From Aeromonas australiensis (GTDB lineage: Bacteria; Pseudomonadota; Gammaproteobacteria; Enterobacterales; Aeromonadaceae), in contig NZ_CDDH01000019.1 of the NCBI RefSeq assembly GCF_000819725.1, positions 1 to 45,841 on the forward strand: 45,841 nt of DNA. The letters run 5' to 3'. Below, piece by piece: positions 18,506 to 27,127 of this stretch. The position numbers and the translations under genes were made by a program. The notes beneath the pieces were generated by a model. It worked only from the letters and a program-made list of their open reading frames with translations. It was not told where the DNA came from and ran no database searches. Position 1 is the stretch's first letter; each line of letters starts with the position of its first letter.

Positions 18506-19726
18506 TTACTTGCCACGCACGGCACTCATCATGTCCCACATGGGCGTGAAGATACCGAGTGCGAGGATCAACACCATGATCGCCACTATGCCGATCAGGA
18601 TGGGCTCGATACGGGCGGTGAGACTCTTGAGGTCATAATCCACCTCCCGCTCGTAATACTCGGCCGCTTCATGGAGCAGGTCATCGACCTGACCGGTCTC
18701 CTCCCCCACGGCGATCATCTGCATCACCAGCGGGGTAAACAGGCCACTGCTGCTGGCGGTACGCAGCAGGCTCTCGCCCCGCTCGATACCGGCGCGCATA
18801 TCCCGCACCCGCCCGGCCATATAAGCGTTATCCACCGCATCGGCCACCAGGGTCAACGCGGTGTTGAGGGGCACCCCGGCTTTGAGCATCATGGAAAAAC
18901 TGCGGGCAAAACGGGCCAGCAGGGAGCGCTCTATGATGGAGCCGACGATCGGCAACTTGAGCTGCCAGCGGTGCCAGGTCAGCTTGCCTTTCGGTGTAGC
19001 AACCCAGCGGTGCCAGCCAAACCCCATCACCGCCAGAATGGCGAGCAACAACCACCAGTAGTTGACAAAAAAGTGCGAGGTGGCGAGCAGAATGCGGGTC
19101 GCCAGCGGCAACTCCACCCCGAACTTGGCGAACATGCCGGCAAACACCGGGATCACCATGATATTGAGGATCACCATGGCGATACCGATGGCGATCATCA
19201 CAAAGCTGGGGTAGCGCATGGCGGTCTTGATCCGCTTGCGGGTCTCCAGCTCCAGCTCGAAATAGTTGGCCAGCTGCAAAAAGGCCTCTTCCAGCTGACC
19301 TGTGTTCTCCCCCACATGGATAATGGCGACAAACAGGCTGCTGAATACCTTGGGGTGCGCCTGCATCGAGCTCGACAGCGGGCGACCGTTGCCGAGATCT
19401 TCCCCCAGCGCATGCAGCGCCCGTTTGAGCGGCTTGCTGTGGGTGCTCTCCTCCAGCCCGGCAATGGCGCGCAGGATCGGGATCCCGGCCCGGGTCAAGG
19501 CATACATCTGGCGGCTGAAGATCACCAGCTCATCCAGCTTGACGCCCCCTTCCAGCAACAGCGACCAGTCGATAGCAGCGGATTTGGCCTTGCCCGGTTT
19601 GAGCTCGGTGGGCATCACGCCGCGTCGCATCAGCTGCTCGGCGGCCGCCATCTCGTTGGCCGCTTCAACCACGCCACTGGTGGGGTTGCCTTGACTGTCA
19701 CGCCCCTTGTAGGCAAAGTTAGCCAT
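18506..19726 (-). CDS. mshG: MSHA platform protein MshG (GspF/PilC family)
   Basis: A 406-residue inner-membrane protein with two repeated GspF domains (about 70-195 and 275-398). Each has the typical (R/E)SGxP-like turns, as in FSRQMYALTRAGIPILRAI and FARSFSMMLKAGVPLNTAL. Membrane helices lie at about 170-193, 223-240 and 375-397. It forms the rotating base on which MshE drives pilin assembly. It starts 3 bases after the mshE stop. Right after its stop lies a diverged copy of its own last codons, so the gap to mshF is 88 bases instead of an overlap. Confidence 0.95.
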   Translation of the reverse strand: MANFAYKGRDSQGNPTSGVVEAANEMAAAEQLMRRGVMPTELKPGKAKSAAIDWSLLLEGGVKLDELVIFSRQMYALTRAGIPILRAIAGLEESTHSKPLKRALHALGEDLGNGRPLSSSMQAHPKVFSSLFVAIIHVGENTGQLEEAFLQLANYFELELETRKRIKTAMRYPSFVMIAIGIAMVILNIMVIPVFAGMFAKFGVELPLATRILLATSHFFVNYWWLLLAILAVMGFGWHRWVATPKGKLTWHRWQLKLPIVGSIIERSLLARFARSFSMMLKAGVPLNTALTLVADAVDNAYMAGRVRDMRAGIERGESLLRTASSSGLFTPLVMQMIAVGEETGQVDDLLHEAAEYYEREVDYDLKSLTARIEPILIGIVAIMVLILALGIFTPMWDMMSAVRGK

Positions 19727-19729
19727 CGC

Positions 19730-21439
19730 TTACCCCAAATCCTCGGCCAGTCGCAGTACCTCATCCACCGAGGTGATCCCCTGACGGGCATAATCGAGGG
19801 CAGTGAGGGCCAGCGGCCGGTAGTGTTCATGTTGCCGGGCCGCCTTGGCGAACCCTTCCGCATCGTTGCGGCGCAGGGCATCCATCATCGGCTGATCCAG
19901 CTCCAGCAGTTCGTAGACCCCGATCCGACCGGAGTAACCGGTGAAGTTGCAACTCTGGCAACCCCGGCCCTTGTGATAGGTGTGTTGGCCGGGCGCCTCG
20001 CCGGAGAGCACAGTAAGCCAGGTGGCCTGCCCTTCGTCGGGCGCCTTCTCCTCAACGCAGTGCTCACATACCCGCCGCACCAGCCGTTGAGCAACCACTG
20101 CCCGCAGGGCACTCGCCACCAGATAGCCGGGCGCCCCCATGTCGATAAGGCGCAAGGCACTGGTCACCGCATCGTTGGTGTGCAGAGTGGTCAGCACCAG
20201 GTGACCTGTGATGGCGCCACGCAAACCGATCTCCACCGTCTCGCTGTCCCGCATCTCACCCACCAGCAGGATGTCCGGATCCTGACGCAGGGTGGAGCGC
20301 AGCACGTTGGAGAAGGTGAGGCCGATCTTGGGGTTGACCTGCACCTGATTGACGCGGGAGAGGCGATACTCCACCGGATCTTCGACCGTGATGATCTTGT
20401 TGCTGGACTGGTTGAGCTCGGAGAGTGCGCCATAGAGGGTGGTGGTCTTGCCGCTACCGGTCGGGCCGGTCACCAGGATCATCCCGTGCGGCCGTTTGAG
20501 TTGTCGGCGGAAACGGGTCAGGATCTCCGGCGGCATGCCGGTGTCGGTCAGCGAGAGGATGCCGGAGGATTGATCCAGCAGACGCATCACCACCGACTCG
20601 CCATACTGCACCGGCATGGTGGACATCCGCACATCCACATCACGGCCGCGCACCTTCATGTTGAAACGGCCATCCTGTGGCAACCGCTTCTCGGAGATAT
20701 CGAGCCCGGCCACCAGCTTGAGGCGCAGCACCAGCGCCTGGGCGATACGCACTTCGTTGAGGATATTTTCGTGCAGGATGCCGTCGATCCGCTGGCGAAT
20801 GCGCAGCACTTTTTCGTCCGGCTCGATGTGGATATCCGACGCCCCCACCTGCACCGCATCCTCGAACAGGGAGCGCAGCAGCTTGGCCACCGTTGCCTCC
20901 CCTTCGTCATTGGCCCCCAGATTGCTGGAGCCCAGCTCGAAGCCGGTATCCTGATACTCCTCCTGCAACTGTTCGGCGAAGCTCTCGATCTCTCGGGTAC
21001 GGCGATAGAGACGGTCAAAATAGTCCAGCAACTGCCCTTCACGCGCCACCGCCAACACCATCTCACGGGGGCTGAGCAGGGCGGCGATCGCATCCAGCGC
21101 ACTCAAGTCCGCCGGATCAGACATGGCCACCGTCACCTTGTTGTCAGTGAGGTTCACTGCCAGCGCCCGATAACGGCGCGCCTGTACTTCAGGCAGCAGC
21201 GGCACCGCGGCGGCATCGATGGTGAGGTTGTTAAGATCGAAGAAGGGCACATCCAGCTGGCGGGCGAGGAACTGCAACAGCTGCACCTCGCTGATAAAGC
21301 CGAGGTCGATGAGGGTGGTGCCCAGCTTGCGGCCGGTCTGACGCTGCTGCTGCAGGGCAAGCTGCAGCTGATCATCAGAGATGATCTGCTCTTGTACCAG
21401 CAGGTCGCCGAGGCGCATTTTCAGTCTGGGTTGTGCCAT
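19730..21439 (-). CDS. mshE: MSHA extension ATPase MshE, c-di-GMP-binding
   Basis: A 569-residue GspE/PilB-type ATPase. The N-terminus carries two tandem MshEN motifs (RLGDLLVQEQIISDDQLQLA and KLGTTLIDLGFISEVQLLQF, about residues 9-58), which bind cyclic di-GMP in Vibrio MshE. The ATPase core has Walker A GPTGSGKTTT at 325-334, then DILLVGEMRDSET (Walker B) and HLVLTTLHTND (His box). A zinc site is formed by CEHC and CQSC. It powers pilus extension at the inner membrane, and extension should rise with c-di-GMP. GGAG lies before the ATG. All motifs are intact. Confidence 0.97.
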   Translation of the reverse strand: MAQPRLKMRLGDLLVQEQIISDDQLQLALQQQRQTGRKLGTTLIDLGFISEVQLLQFLARQLDVPFFDLNNLTIDAAAVPLLPEVQARRYRALAVNLTDNKVTVAMSDPADLSALDAIAALLSPREMVLAVAREGQLLDYFDRLYRRTREIESFAEQLQEEYQDTGFELGSSNLGANDEGEATVAKLLRSLFEDAVQVGASDIHIEPDEKVLRIRQRIDGILHENILNEVRIAQALVLRLKLVAGLDISEKRLPQDGRFNMKVRGRDVDVRMSTMPVQYGESVVMRLLDQSSGILSLTDTGMPPEILTRFRRQLKRPHGMILVTGPTGSGKTTTLYGALSELNQSSNKIITVEDPVEYRLSRVNQVQVNPKIGLTFSNVLRSTLRQDPDILLVGEMRDSETVEIGLRGAITGHLVLTTLHTNDAVTSALRLIDMGAPGYLVASALRAVVAQRLVRRVCEHCVEEKAPDEGQATWLTVLSGEAPGQHTYHKGRGCQSCNFTGYSGRIGVYELLELDQPMMDALRRNDAEGFAKAARQHEHYRPLALTALDYARQGITSVDEVLRLAEDLG

Positions 21440-21513
21440 GTTTGCTCCGATCTCTGTTACTTCACACCCGTTGCCGCATCCGATTAGGCTTTGCTAATCG
21501 AACCTACTGTTTA

Positions 21514-22656
21514 TCAAGGGGTTAGTTGGCCAATTCGTTGTTGCAACCAGTTGGTCGACGCCTCGCCGAGGTTGCCGTGCAGCAAGGCGTTGCGATAGGC
21601 ATCTAGCGCCCGCTGGCTGTGGCCCTGACCATCCTCGGCCACGCCGAGGCCAAGCCACCAGCGGCCCTGATCCGGCTGCTGACGCAGCAGCTTCACATAG
21701 AGCGCTGCCGCATCGGCATTCTGGCCCAGCTCCTGAGTCAGCCCGGCCCAGGTGGCGTAGTAGTCCAGGTTACTGGCGAGATCCGGCTGATAGCCGGACA
21801 GCCAGCCAAGCGCTTGCTGCTGCTGCCCCTCGCTGATGGCAAGACGGGCCAGCAGCAGACGAAAATCGGCCTGTTGGGGATCGAGCCGGATCCCCTCTTC
21901 CAGCAGCTGACGTGCCTCACTCAGGCGGCCCTCGCCGTAGAGCAGCCCCGCCAGCTGCTCCCTCGCCCCCTGGTTGTAGGGGTCATGGGCCAGCACGTCG
22001 TAATAGTTGTCCTGCGCATCCCGCAGGCTTCCCTTGGCCATGGCGGTGGTCGCCTTGCGCTCCGCCAGTGCCGCCAGCTCCTTGGCCGACAGCTCAACCG
22101 TCTCAATCTTCAATACGCCCGGTTTGCGCGGCGCGCTGGCAACGGCCTGCTGCTCTGCCGCCAGTTCGGCGTAAAGCTCGGGCTGCAGCTCCTCATCAGT
22201 CAGCTCCGCTTCCTCAACATCCGTGGAGGCATCAAAAGAGGCGCCGTCGGCCGATGCGTAAAATTCCCCCGCCGCCCCCTCTTCGCTGGCCGTTTCTTCA
22301 CTGCTTGGTAACGGCAGCACCGCGGCCATCCTGTCCGGTTCGAGCTGGCTGACTGGGGCGGCGATCCGTGCTACCTCAACCGGCTCGGGCTGGCTGACTG
22401 GGGCGGCGACCCTTGTCACCACATCGGGAATCAGCGCATCCGGGGCGACCACTGCGCTGCCAGTCGTAACGGCTTGGGTCTGCTGCCAGTAGATCCAGGT
22501 TCGCCAACCGAGGATCCCCAGCGCCAGACCACAGATCAGGGTCAGCAGCAACATCCACCATCCCAGCTGGCGCGCAGGGGCAATATAGACGGCTGCCCCC
22601 TCGGATCCTTGTTGACGCTGATCCAGATCTTTCAGCATCTGGTTGATAACGCTCAT
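21514..22656 (-). CDS. mshN: MSHA biogenesis protein MshN (TPR)
   Basis: A 380-residue protein. MSVINQMLKDLDQRQ is the standard MshN start. A membrane helix (about 33-53, MLLLTLICGLALGILGW) is followed by an acidic, proline-rich linker with a repeated R(V/I)AAPVSQ(P/L)EP unit, then TPR repeats from about residue 190 to the end (AKGSLRDAQDNYYDVLAHDP). It probably scaffolds the machine in the periplasm. The ATG at 22656 overlaps the mshM stop by 4 bases (ATGA); the longer in-frame reading to 22872 lies inside mshM. The 74-base gap to mshE holds only a small hairpin (CGATTAG/CTAATCG). Confidence 0.92.
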   Translation of the reverse strand: MSVINQMLKDLDQRQQGSEGAAVYIAPARQLGWWMLLLTLICGLALGILGWRTWIYWQQTQAVTTGSAVVAPDALIPDVVTRVAAPVSQPEPVEVARIAAPVSQLEPDRMAAVLPLPSSEETASEEGAAGEFYASADGASFDASTDVEEAELTDEELQPELYAELAAEQQAVASAPRKPGVLKIETVELSAKELAALAERKATTAMAKGSLRDAQDNYYDVLAHDPYNQGAREQLAGLLYGEGRLSEARQLLEEGIRLDPQQADFRLLLARLAISEGQQQQALGWLSGYQPDLASNLDYYATWAGLTQELGQNADAAALYVKLLRQQPDQGRWWLGLGVAEDGQGHSQRALDAYRNALLHGNLGEASTNWLQQRIGQLTP

Positions 22657-23549
22657 GGCCAGACTCCATAAGCCAGGGCTGAGCCCAGCACCAGTAACGG
22701 CAGCAGGGGCCACCAGCGCCATAGCGAAACACGGCTGGCATCGTCGGTATCGCGAATGGCGAGCCGAACCAGATGGCCGCTGATCTGACGCACACCCTGA
22801 CCATAGGCCAGCATCAGGCACTTGTGCGCCAGGATATTGATAAGTCTCGGGATCCCTCGCGATGCCCGCCACAACAGACGCATGGCTCGACCGGCAAACA
22901 GCGGCGCCCCGCGGTAACCGGAGACCTGCAATCTGTGCTCCAGATAGGCGCGGGTCTCGTCAAAACGCAGCGGCCGCAGGCAGTAGGAGAAGCCAATCCG
23001 TTGGCGCAGTTGGCGCAGATGCGGCTTGGCCAGTCTGGCATCCAGCTCGGGCTGGCCGAACAGCACTATCTGCAGCAGCTTGCTCGATTCGGTCTCGAGA
23101 TTGCCGAACAGGCGGATCGCCTCCAGGGTCTCATCCGGCAGCGCTTGTGCCTCGTCGATCAGCACCACCACTCGGCTTCCCTGCTGGTGCAGGCTGATCA
23201 GGTGGCGATGGATACGATCGGTCAGATCCAGCTCGCTCTGATCCCGTACCGCCAACCCCAGCTCCAGCGCCAGCGCGATGCGCAGCTCGGCCGGGGTGAG
23301 ATGAGGATTGGGCAACCAGGCGAGTCGAACCGGTCGCGCTTCCGAGCCCAATTCGCTTAGCAACTTGCGGCAGAGCAGAGTCTTGCCGGTGCCCACCTCG
23401 CCGGTCACCTTGATAAACCCCTCTCCTTGCGCCAGCGCCCAGTTGAGCACCTGCAACGCCTCTTCGTGCGGCGGCAAGCCGTAGTAGAAGCCGGTATTGG
23501 GGGTGAGGCTGAATGGCGCCTCCTGCAGGCCAAAGTGGCTCAGGTACAT
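22653..23549 (-). CDS. mshM: MSHA biogenesis ATPase MshM (ExeA-like AAA)
   Basis: A 298-residue AAA ATPase: MYLSHFGLQEAPFSLTPNTGF is the ExeA/MshM-type start, with Walker A GEVGTGKT at 50-57, Walker B VVVLIDEAQAL and the sensor region GIPRLINILAHKCLMLAYGQG. A C-terminal membrane helix (WWPLLPLLVLGSALAYGVW) anchors it. ExeA homologues help the secretin assemble through the peptidoglycan; the same role for MshL is inferred. It overlaps mshN by 4 bases. Confidence 0.94.
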   Translation of the reverse strand: MYLSHFGLQEAPFSLTPNTGFYYGLPPHEEALQVLNWALAQGEGFIKVTGEVGTGKTLLCRKLLSELGSEARPVRLAWLPNPHLTPAELRIALALELGLAVRDQSELDLTDRIHRHLISLHQQGSRVVVLIDEAQALPDETLEAIRLFGNLETESSKLLQIVLFGQPELDARLAKPHLRQLRQRIGFSYCLRPLRFDETRAYLEHRLQVSGYRGAPLFAGRAMRLLWRASRGIPRLINILAHKCLMLAYGQGVRQISGHLVRLAIRDTDDASRVSLWRWWPLLPLLVLGSALAYGVWP

Positions 23550-23641
23550 GGGCGCTCACCAGCCAGTACGGCTAGCCTGCCACTGCGAGCTACGGCCCGC
23601 TGGGTGGTGGGATGGGAAAATGCCAATCGCCAGCTCATGGC

Positions 23642-25390
23642 TTACTCCTTGGCCGGATACCACTTGTCGAGCAGCTCGGCCGAGCGCTGTAGCTCGTTTT
23701 GCCAGGTATCCTTCTCTACCACTGTCGGTTTGAGCATGATCACCAGCTCCACCTTCTTGGTACTTTCCCGGCGATTGGTAAAGGCTTCGCCCACCCAGGG
23801 AATGTCCCCCAGCAGCGGCACCTTGCTGACGATCTGCTGCTTGTCGGTCTTCATCAGACCGCCGATAACGATAATGTCACCGTTATTGGCCTGCACCACG
23901 GTATCGGATTCGCGGATCGAGCTCTTGGCGAGCGGCAGGGTCATCTTGCCTCCCGTGGTGCCCAGATCGATGGTTTTGTTTTGTTCTTCGGTATCAATCA
24001 CTGACGGATGGATATGAAGCAGCACCTTGCCCTCTTCATCGATCTGTGGCGTTACGTCCAGCGCGATACCTGAGAAGAAGGGGGTCAACTCAACATTCGG
24101 CGTCCGCTCAGTCCCTGTTGTGGTTGAGGTAATCGTCGTCGTCGCATTGGTGACGAAGTACTCGTCCGTCCCAACCTTGATCACAGCCTTCTGATTGTTT
24201 GTCGCAGTGACACGGGGGCTAGAGAGGGTATTCACATCCCCCTGGGTCTTGAGCAGGTTGACCGCCACATTGAAGTTGCCGTCAGTCATAGTGAAACCAG
24301 CCCCCCCACCAAGTGCGTTAAAGATGGGATTTACTGCACCAACCAGACTCTCGCCAAGGGATCCCCCCCCCTTAAGCAAGTTATAGGTTTGCTGACTCTC
24401 AGGAATGTTAGGTGCCATCAGGTCTGGCTGGGCCACCTTGGGAATACCTTTATTTCCATCCCAACTAGCTGTCAAACCGCTCCAATCTACTCCCTGCTCA
24501 TAACCTTCGCTGAGAGCTACTTCCATAATTCGCGCTTCGAGTACGACCTGACGCTTTAAATGGCTTTCGGATTGAGTCAGGAATTCACGGACAGCTTTTA
24601 GCTCTTTCGGATAAGCGCGAATTGTGACCAAGCCTGCCTGTGGGCTGGTGATGACAGCCCGACCATCACCAGAACCAATCAGGGTTTGCAGGGAGTCGCG
24701 CAGATCGGTCCAGTAGTCGCTGTTGGTATCAGTCTCAATCTGGGTACCATTCGATGTGGTTTGAGTATTGGAATTACTCGAAATACCTATGCCATTCTGG
24801 CTAGATGATATTTCGGTATTGCTGTTGGAATTCAACCCGCTGTTGTTTGAGTTGTTCTCACTAGAAGTCACCCCGCCGGTGCTGACCGAGGTGCGGGAGA
24901 GGCCACGACGGGACATCATCAGATAGTTGACCGGGATGGTTTCGGTGCGCAGACCCGCCGGATAGATATGGAAGACATTGCCCTTGCGCTGCACGTCAAA
25001 GCCGTACATATCACCCACCACTGCCAGCACTTCCGGCAACGTCACATCCTTGAGCTCGACGGAGACCAGCCCGGCCACCCCGGGGTGCACGGCGACGCTA
25101 TAGCGGGAGCCCTTGAACAGGGAACCGAAAAACTCCACCGCCTCCACATCGTGCGCCGCGATACGTAGCCGCTTCTCCGGCATACCGACCGGCATCTGCG
25201 GCCGGTTCAGCTGCAGCAATTCACTTTGCACCGATTTGGGCAAGGCGGTCAGGGGGGCAGCCTGCTTCTGCTGTTCGCCCATGGCCTGCTTGAGGGCATC
25301 CTTGGCCTGGGTCGGCTCGGGGTGCTGATAGGTGGTACAACCTGCAGCCATCATGGCCACACAGATCAGGCAGAGACGGTGTTTTTTCAT
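23642..25390 (-). CDS. mshL: MSHA secretin MshL
   Basis: A 582-residue outer-membrane secretin lipoprotein. The signal peptide ends in the lipobox MAAGC (Cys about 18). An STN/N0-type domain (VAVHPGVAGLVSVELKDVTLPEVL) and an N1 domain follow. A Ser/Asn-rich low-complexity linker lies at about 178-225, then the secretin beta-barrel region with VNTLSSPRVTATNNQKA and VVQANNGDIIVIGGLMK. It forms the pore for the pilus. Two poly-G runs in the coding strand (G9 at 24363-24371 and G7 at 24301-24307) code for glycine-rich loops; slippage there would stop the protein early. Confidence 0.95.
   Translation of the reverse strand: MKKHRLCLICVAMMAAGCTTYQHPEPTQAKDALKQAMGEQQKQAAPLTALPKSVQSELLQLNRPQMPVGMPEKRLRIAAHDVEAVEFFGSLFKGSRYSVAVHPGVAGLVSVELKDVTLPEVLAVVGDMYGFDVQRKGNVFHIYPAGLRTETIPVNYLMMSRRGLSRTSVSTGGVTSSENNSNNSGLNSNSNTEISSSQNGIGISSNSNTQTTSNGTQIETDTNSDYWTDLRDSLQTLIGSGDGRAVITSPQAGLVTIRAYPKELKAVREFLTQSESHLKRQVVLEARIMEVALSEGYEQGVDWSGLTASWDGNKGIPKVAQPDLMAPNIPESQQTYNLLKGGGSLGESLVGAVNPIFNALGGGAGFTMTDGNFNVAVNLLKTQGDVNTLSSPRVTATNNQKAVIKVGTDEYFVTNATTTITSTTTGTERTPNVELTPFFSGIALDVTPQIDEEGKVLLHIHPSVIDTEEQNKTIDLGTTGGKMTLPLAKSSIRESDTVVQANNGDIIVIGGLMKTDKQQIVSKVPLLGDIPWVGEAFTNRRESTKKVELVIMLKPTVVEKDTWQNELQRSAELLDKWYPAKE
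24301..24371 (-). repeat. G7 and G9 homopolymer runs inside mshL
   Basis: On the coding strand, nine G at 24371-24363 (in AAG GGG GGG GGA TCC) and seven G at 24307-24301 (in GGT GGG GGG GCT) lie 55 bases apart. Both are in frame as sequenced and encode GGG turns. Runs of this length are prone to slipped-strand changes in length. Confidence 0.95.
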
Positions 25391-25460
25391 GTAATTAGGG
25401 CACCCTGACTTGCAATTAAACTCGATAAAGCCGGTTCACCTGCCAACAGGCAGATACGAC

Positions 25461-25790
25461 TCAACCCCGGATCTTGCTGGCAAACAGTGTCACCGAATGA
25501 CGTTTTCCCGCCTTTTCCAGCACTACGGTATCCGCGTTGATGGCCACCAGCGTATAGCCGTCCACCTGCTGGCCCACCCGATAACTCTTGCCGTTGAGCA
25601 CCGCCAGTGCCGGGCCATTACCCAGCACAACACTCTGCAGCTTCGGCAAACCGGCGCTGCTCTCGCCGGTCGCATGGGCGCCAACTGCCACATCCGCCAG
25701 CGGCGCGGTGGGATCCTGCAATACCTCGACCTGCTGTGCCTGTACCAGCAAGCTGAACAGGCAACAACACAACGCAAACGCTCTAGCCAC
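25461..25790 (-). CDS. mshK: MSHA biogenesis protein MshK
   Basis: A 109-residue small periplasmic protein. A signal peptide (ALCCCLFSLLVQAQQ) is followed by LQDPTAPL and a small beta domain (LQSVVLGNGPALAVLNGKSYRVG), the PilP/GspC-like layout of MshK. It would couple the MshJ inner-membrane complex to the secretin MshL, the next gene. It overlaps mshJ by 8 bases. The 70-base gap to mshL shows only a short CCTG/CAGG hairpin. Confidence 0.9.
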   Translation of the reverse strand: MARAFALCCCLFSLLVQAQQVEVLQDPTAPLADVAVGAHATGESSAGLPKLQSVVLGNGPALAVLNGKSYRVGQQVDGYTLVAINADTVVLEKAGKRHSVTLFASKIRG

Positions 25791-26430
25791 GGATAAACTC
25801 CTTGCTGGTACTCAGGGTGTAGATCTCCATCTCCACCACAGCGCCGGGGTAAGCTTTGACCCGATAGTCGAACTGCTTCCAGTAGAAGTGACGCGGCAAG
25901 GCTTCCAGCGCTTTAAGGTATTGATACACATCGAAATACCCACCTTCAAGCTGGAGCCGGATGCCATGCTTGTAGAGGTTGACCTGCTGCTCTCCCGCCA
26001 TCAGCGGGGTCGGCTCCAGCGAACTGAGGGCCAGCATGTGAAGGTTGGCGGAGCGGGAGAGCAGCGCCTCCAGTACCTGCGGCATCTCGTGTGCCGGGAT
26101 CAGATCGACGGTCTGGGACTTCAGCTCATCGTCGACTCTGGCCAGATCCGCTTCGACCTGCGCCAGCTGGTCGCGAACCCCCTGGTTGGGATCCCGCTTG
26201 AGCCGGGCCTGTTTGCCGAGGTTTTCCAGCTCCATGATTTCGAGGTCGCGCTCGGCGGCGCTCAGGGCCATGCGATCCTGCTGCAAACGGGTATCGGCGT
26301 CATCGAGCCAGCCGTAGAGTCCGGCTGCGCCCAGCAATACCAGGCCGGTCAGCAGGATCAACACCCGCTCCCGCAGACTCAACCGGGCGATGCGCTGGCC
26401 CCACTCCTGCCATTGTGCTTTCAGGTTCAT
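25783..26430 (-). CDS. mshJ: MSHA biogenesis protein MshJ (PilO-like)
   Basis: A 215-residue protein with a cytoplasmic N-terminus, one membrane helix (about 24-43, RVLILLTGLVLLGAAGLYGWL), a coiled coil near 50-95 and a PilO/GspM-type ferredoxin-like domain to the end. It forms the inner-membrane alignment complex with MshI2 and MshK. The ATG overlaps the preceding stop by one base (TGATG). Confidence 0.92.
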   Translation of the reverse strand: MNLKAQWQEWGQRIARLSLRERVLILLTGLVLLGAAGLYGWLDDADTRLQQDRMALSAAERDLEIMELENLGKQARLKRDPNQGVRDQLAQVEADLARVDDELKSQTVDLIPAHEMPQVLEALLSRSANLHMLALSSLEPTPLMAGEQQVNLYKHGIRLQLEGGYFDVYQYLKALEALPRHFYWKQFDYRVKAYPGAVVEMEIYTLSTSKEFIRG

Positions 26431-27023
26431 CAGGGTTTCTCCCGCTCAATGCCGCTCAACTGGAAGGTCAGACGGCCCTCCTTGTCACGGCCGAGGGTCA
26501 GCTCGCCAAACTCCTTGCCCGCCAGAGTCGGGGTCTGCTTGAAGCGGTTGACCCAGGCTGGCACATCCTGACTGCGTCCGGCAAAACCGGAGAGATTGAT
26601 CCGTCCTTCGTTAATCTCGATGCGCTGCAACGAGAGGTTGCTGTTGCGAATGCGGGAGAGATCCGCCATCACGCTGGCGTAGCCCTGGGATTTTTGCAGG
26701 GTAAGACTGCCCAGTTGGCGCATCAGCCCCTGCTTGGCCGTCAGCTCATCCCGCTTATTGACCAGTTGCTGTTGCAGGCTGTAATCCGCCTGATGGCGCG
26801 CCAGCTCGGCATCGAGCCGCTGCGCCTCGCTACGCTTGAGTTCCAGCTCGGCAGAGCGTTGTGTCAACGCCTGCCTCACCTGTTGTTGCTGCCAACCATA
26901 GCCAGCGCCAGCCAGCAAGATCAGCAGCAGCGCCAAGCCCCATACCAGCGCCATCTGATTGAGGCTGGCCCACTGCCGCTTGGGACGAAACTCGGCGCCA
27001 TAGAGGTTTATCTGACGTTTCAT
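26430..27023 (-). CDS. PilN-like MSHA biogenesis protein (MshI2)
   Basis: A 197-residue bitopic protein. It begins MKRQINLYGAEFRPKR, where INLY is the short PilN motif that binds the PilM-like partner. A membrane helix (about 24-43) is followed by a coiled coil and a PilN-type domain (SGFAGRSQDVPAWVNRFKQTP). Annotators call it MshI2 or a second MshI. I chose the ATG at 27023, which overlaps by one base the stop of the leftover mshI 3' fragment (TGATG); a GTG three bases earlier is also possible. Confidence 0.9.
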   Translation of the reverse strand: MKRQINLYGAEFRPKRQWASLNQMALVWGLALLLILLAGAGYGWQQQQVRQALTQRSAELELKRSEAQRLDAELARHQADYSLQQQLVNKRDELTAKQGLMRQLGSLTLQKSQGYASVMADLSRIRNSNLSLQRIEINEGRINLSGFAGRSQDVPAWVNRFKQTPTLAGKEFGELTLGRDKEGRLTFQLSGIEREKP

Positions 27024-27127
27024 CACGCATCCTCCCCGATGGCGGCTGCGTAGGCCGACAGATACTCGACACCGGCCAGGAACATGGTCTTGTTGGCCAT
27101 GGCGTCAAGGATGCGTGGCAAACTCAT
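27023..27127 (-). pseudogene. Leftover mshI 3' end, readable as a 34-codon coupled ORF
   Basis: Between mshI and the PilN-like gene lies a short ORF. Its ATG (27127) overlaps the mshI stop as ATGA, and its TGA overlaps the next start as TGATG. From residue 9 it reads AMANKTMFLAGVEYLSAYAA, almost the same as the end of mshI (AMANKAVLAGVEYLSAYAA): about 20 of 25 aligned residues agree, with one extra codon. The DNA differs at several positions, so the copies have diverged. It may be the native tail of an mshI gene whose body was replaced, or a small peptide kept for translational coupling. Confidence 0.8.

Noticed and set aside
18671..21487. 938-codon plus-strand frame across mshG and mshE
   Set aside because: Antisense to two fully conserved genes, His/Gln/Leu-rich, no domain; a codon-bias shadow.
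23540..23638. 32-codon minus-strand ORF between mshL and mshM (starts MSWRLAFSHPTTQ)
   Set aside because: No ribosome site, no similarity to the MshL tail, Arg-rich. I looked for a third tail relic here and did not find one.
25391..25460. Possible tail relic of mshK before mshL
   Set aside because: No frame in the 70-base gap resembles the MshK C-terminus.
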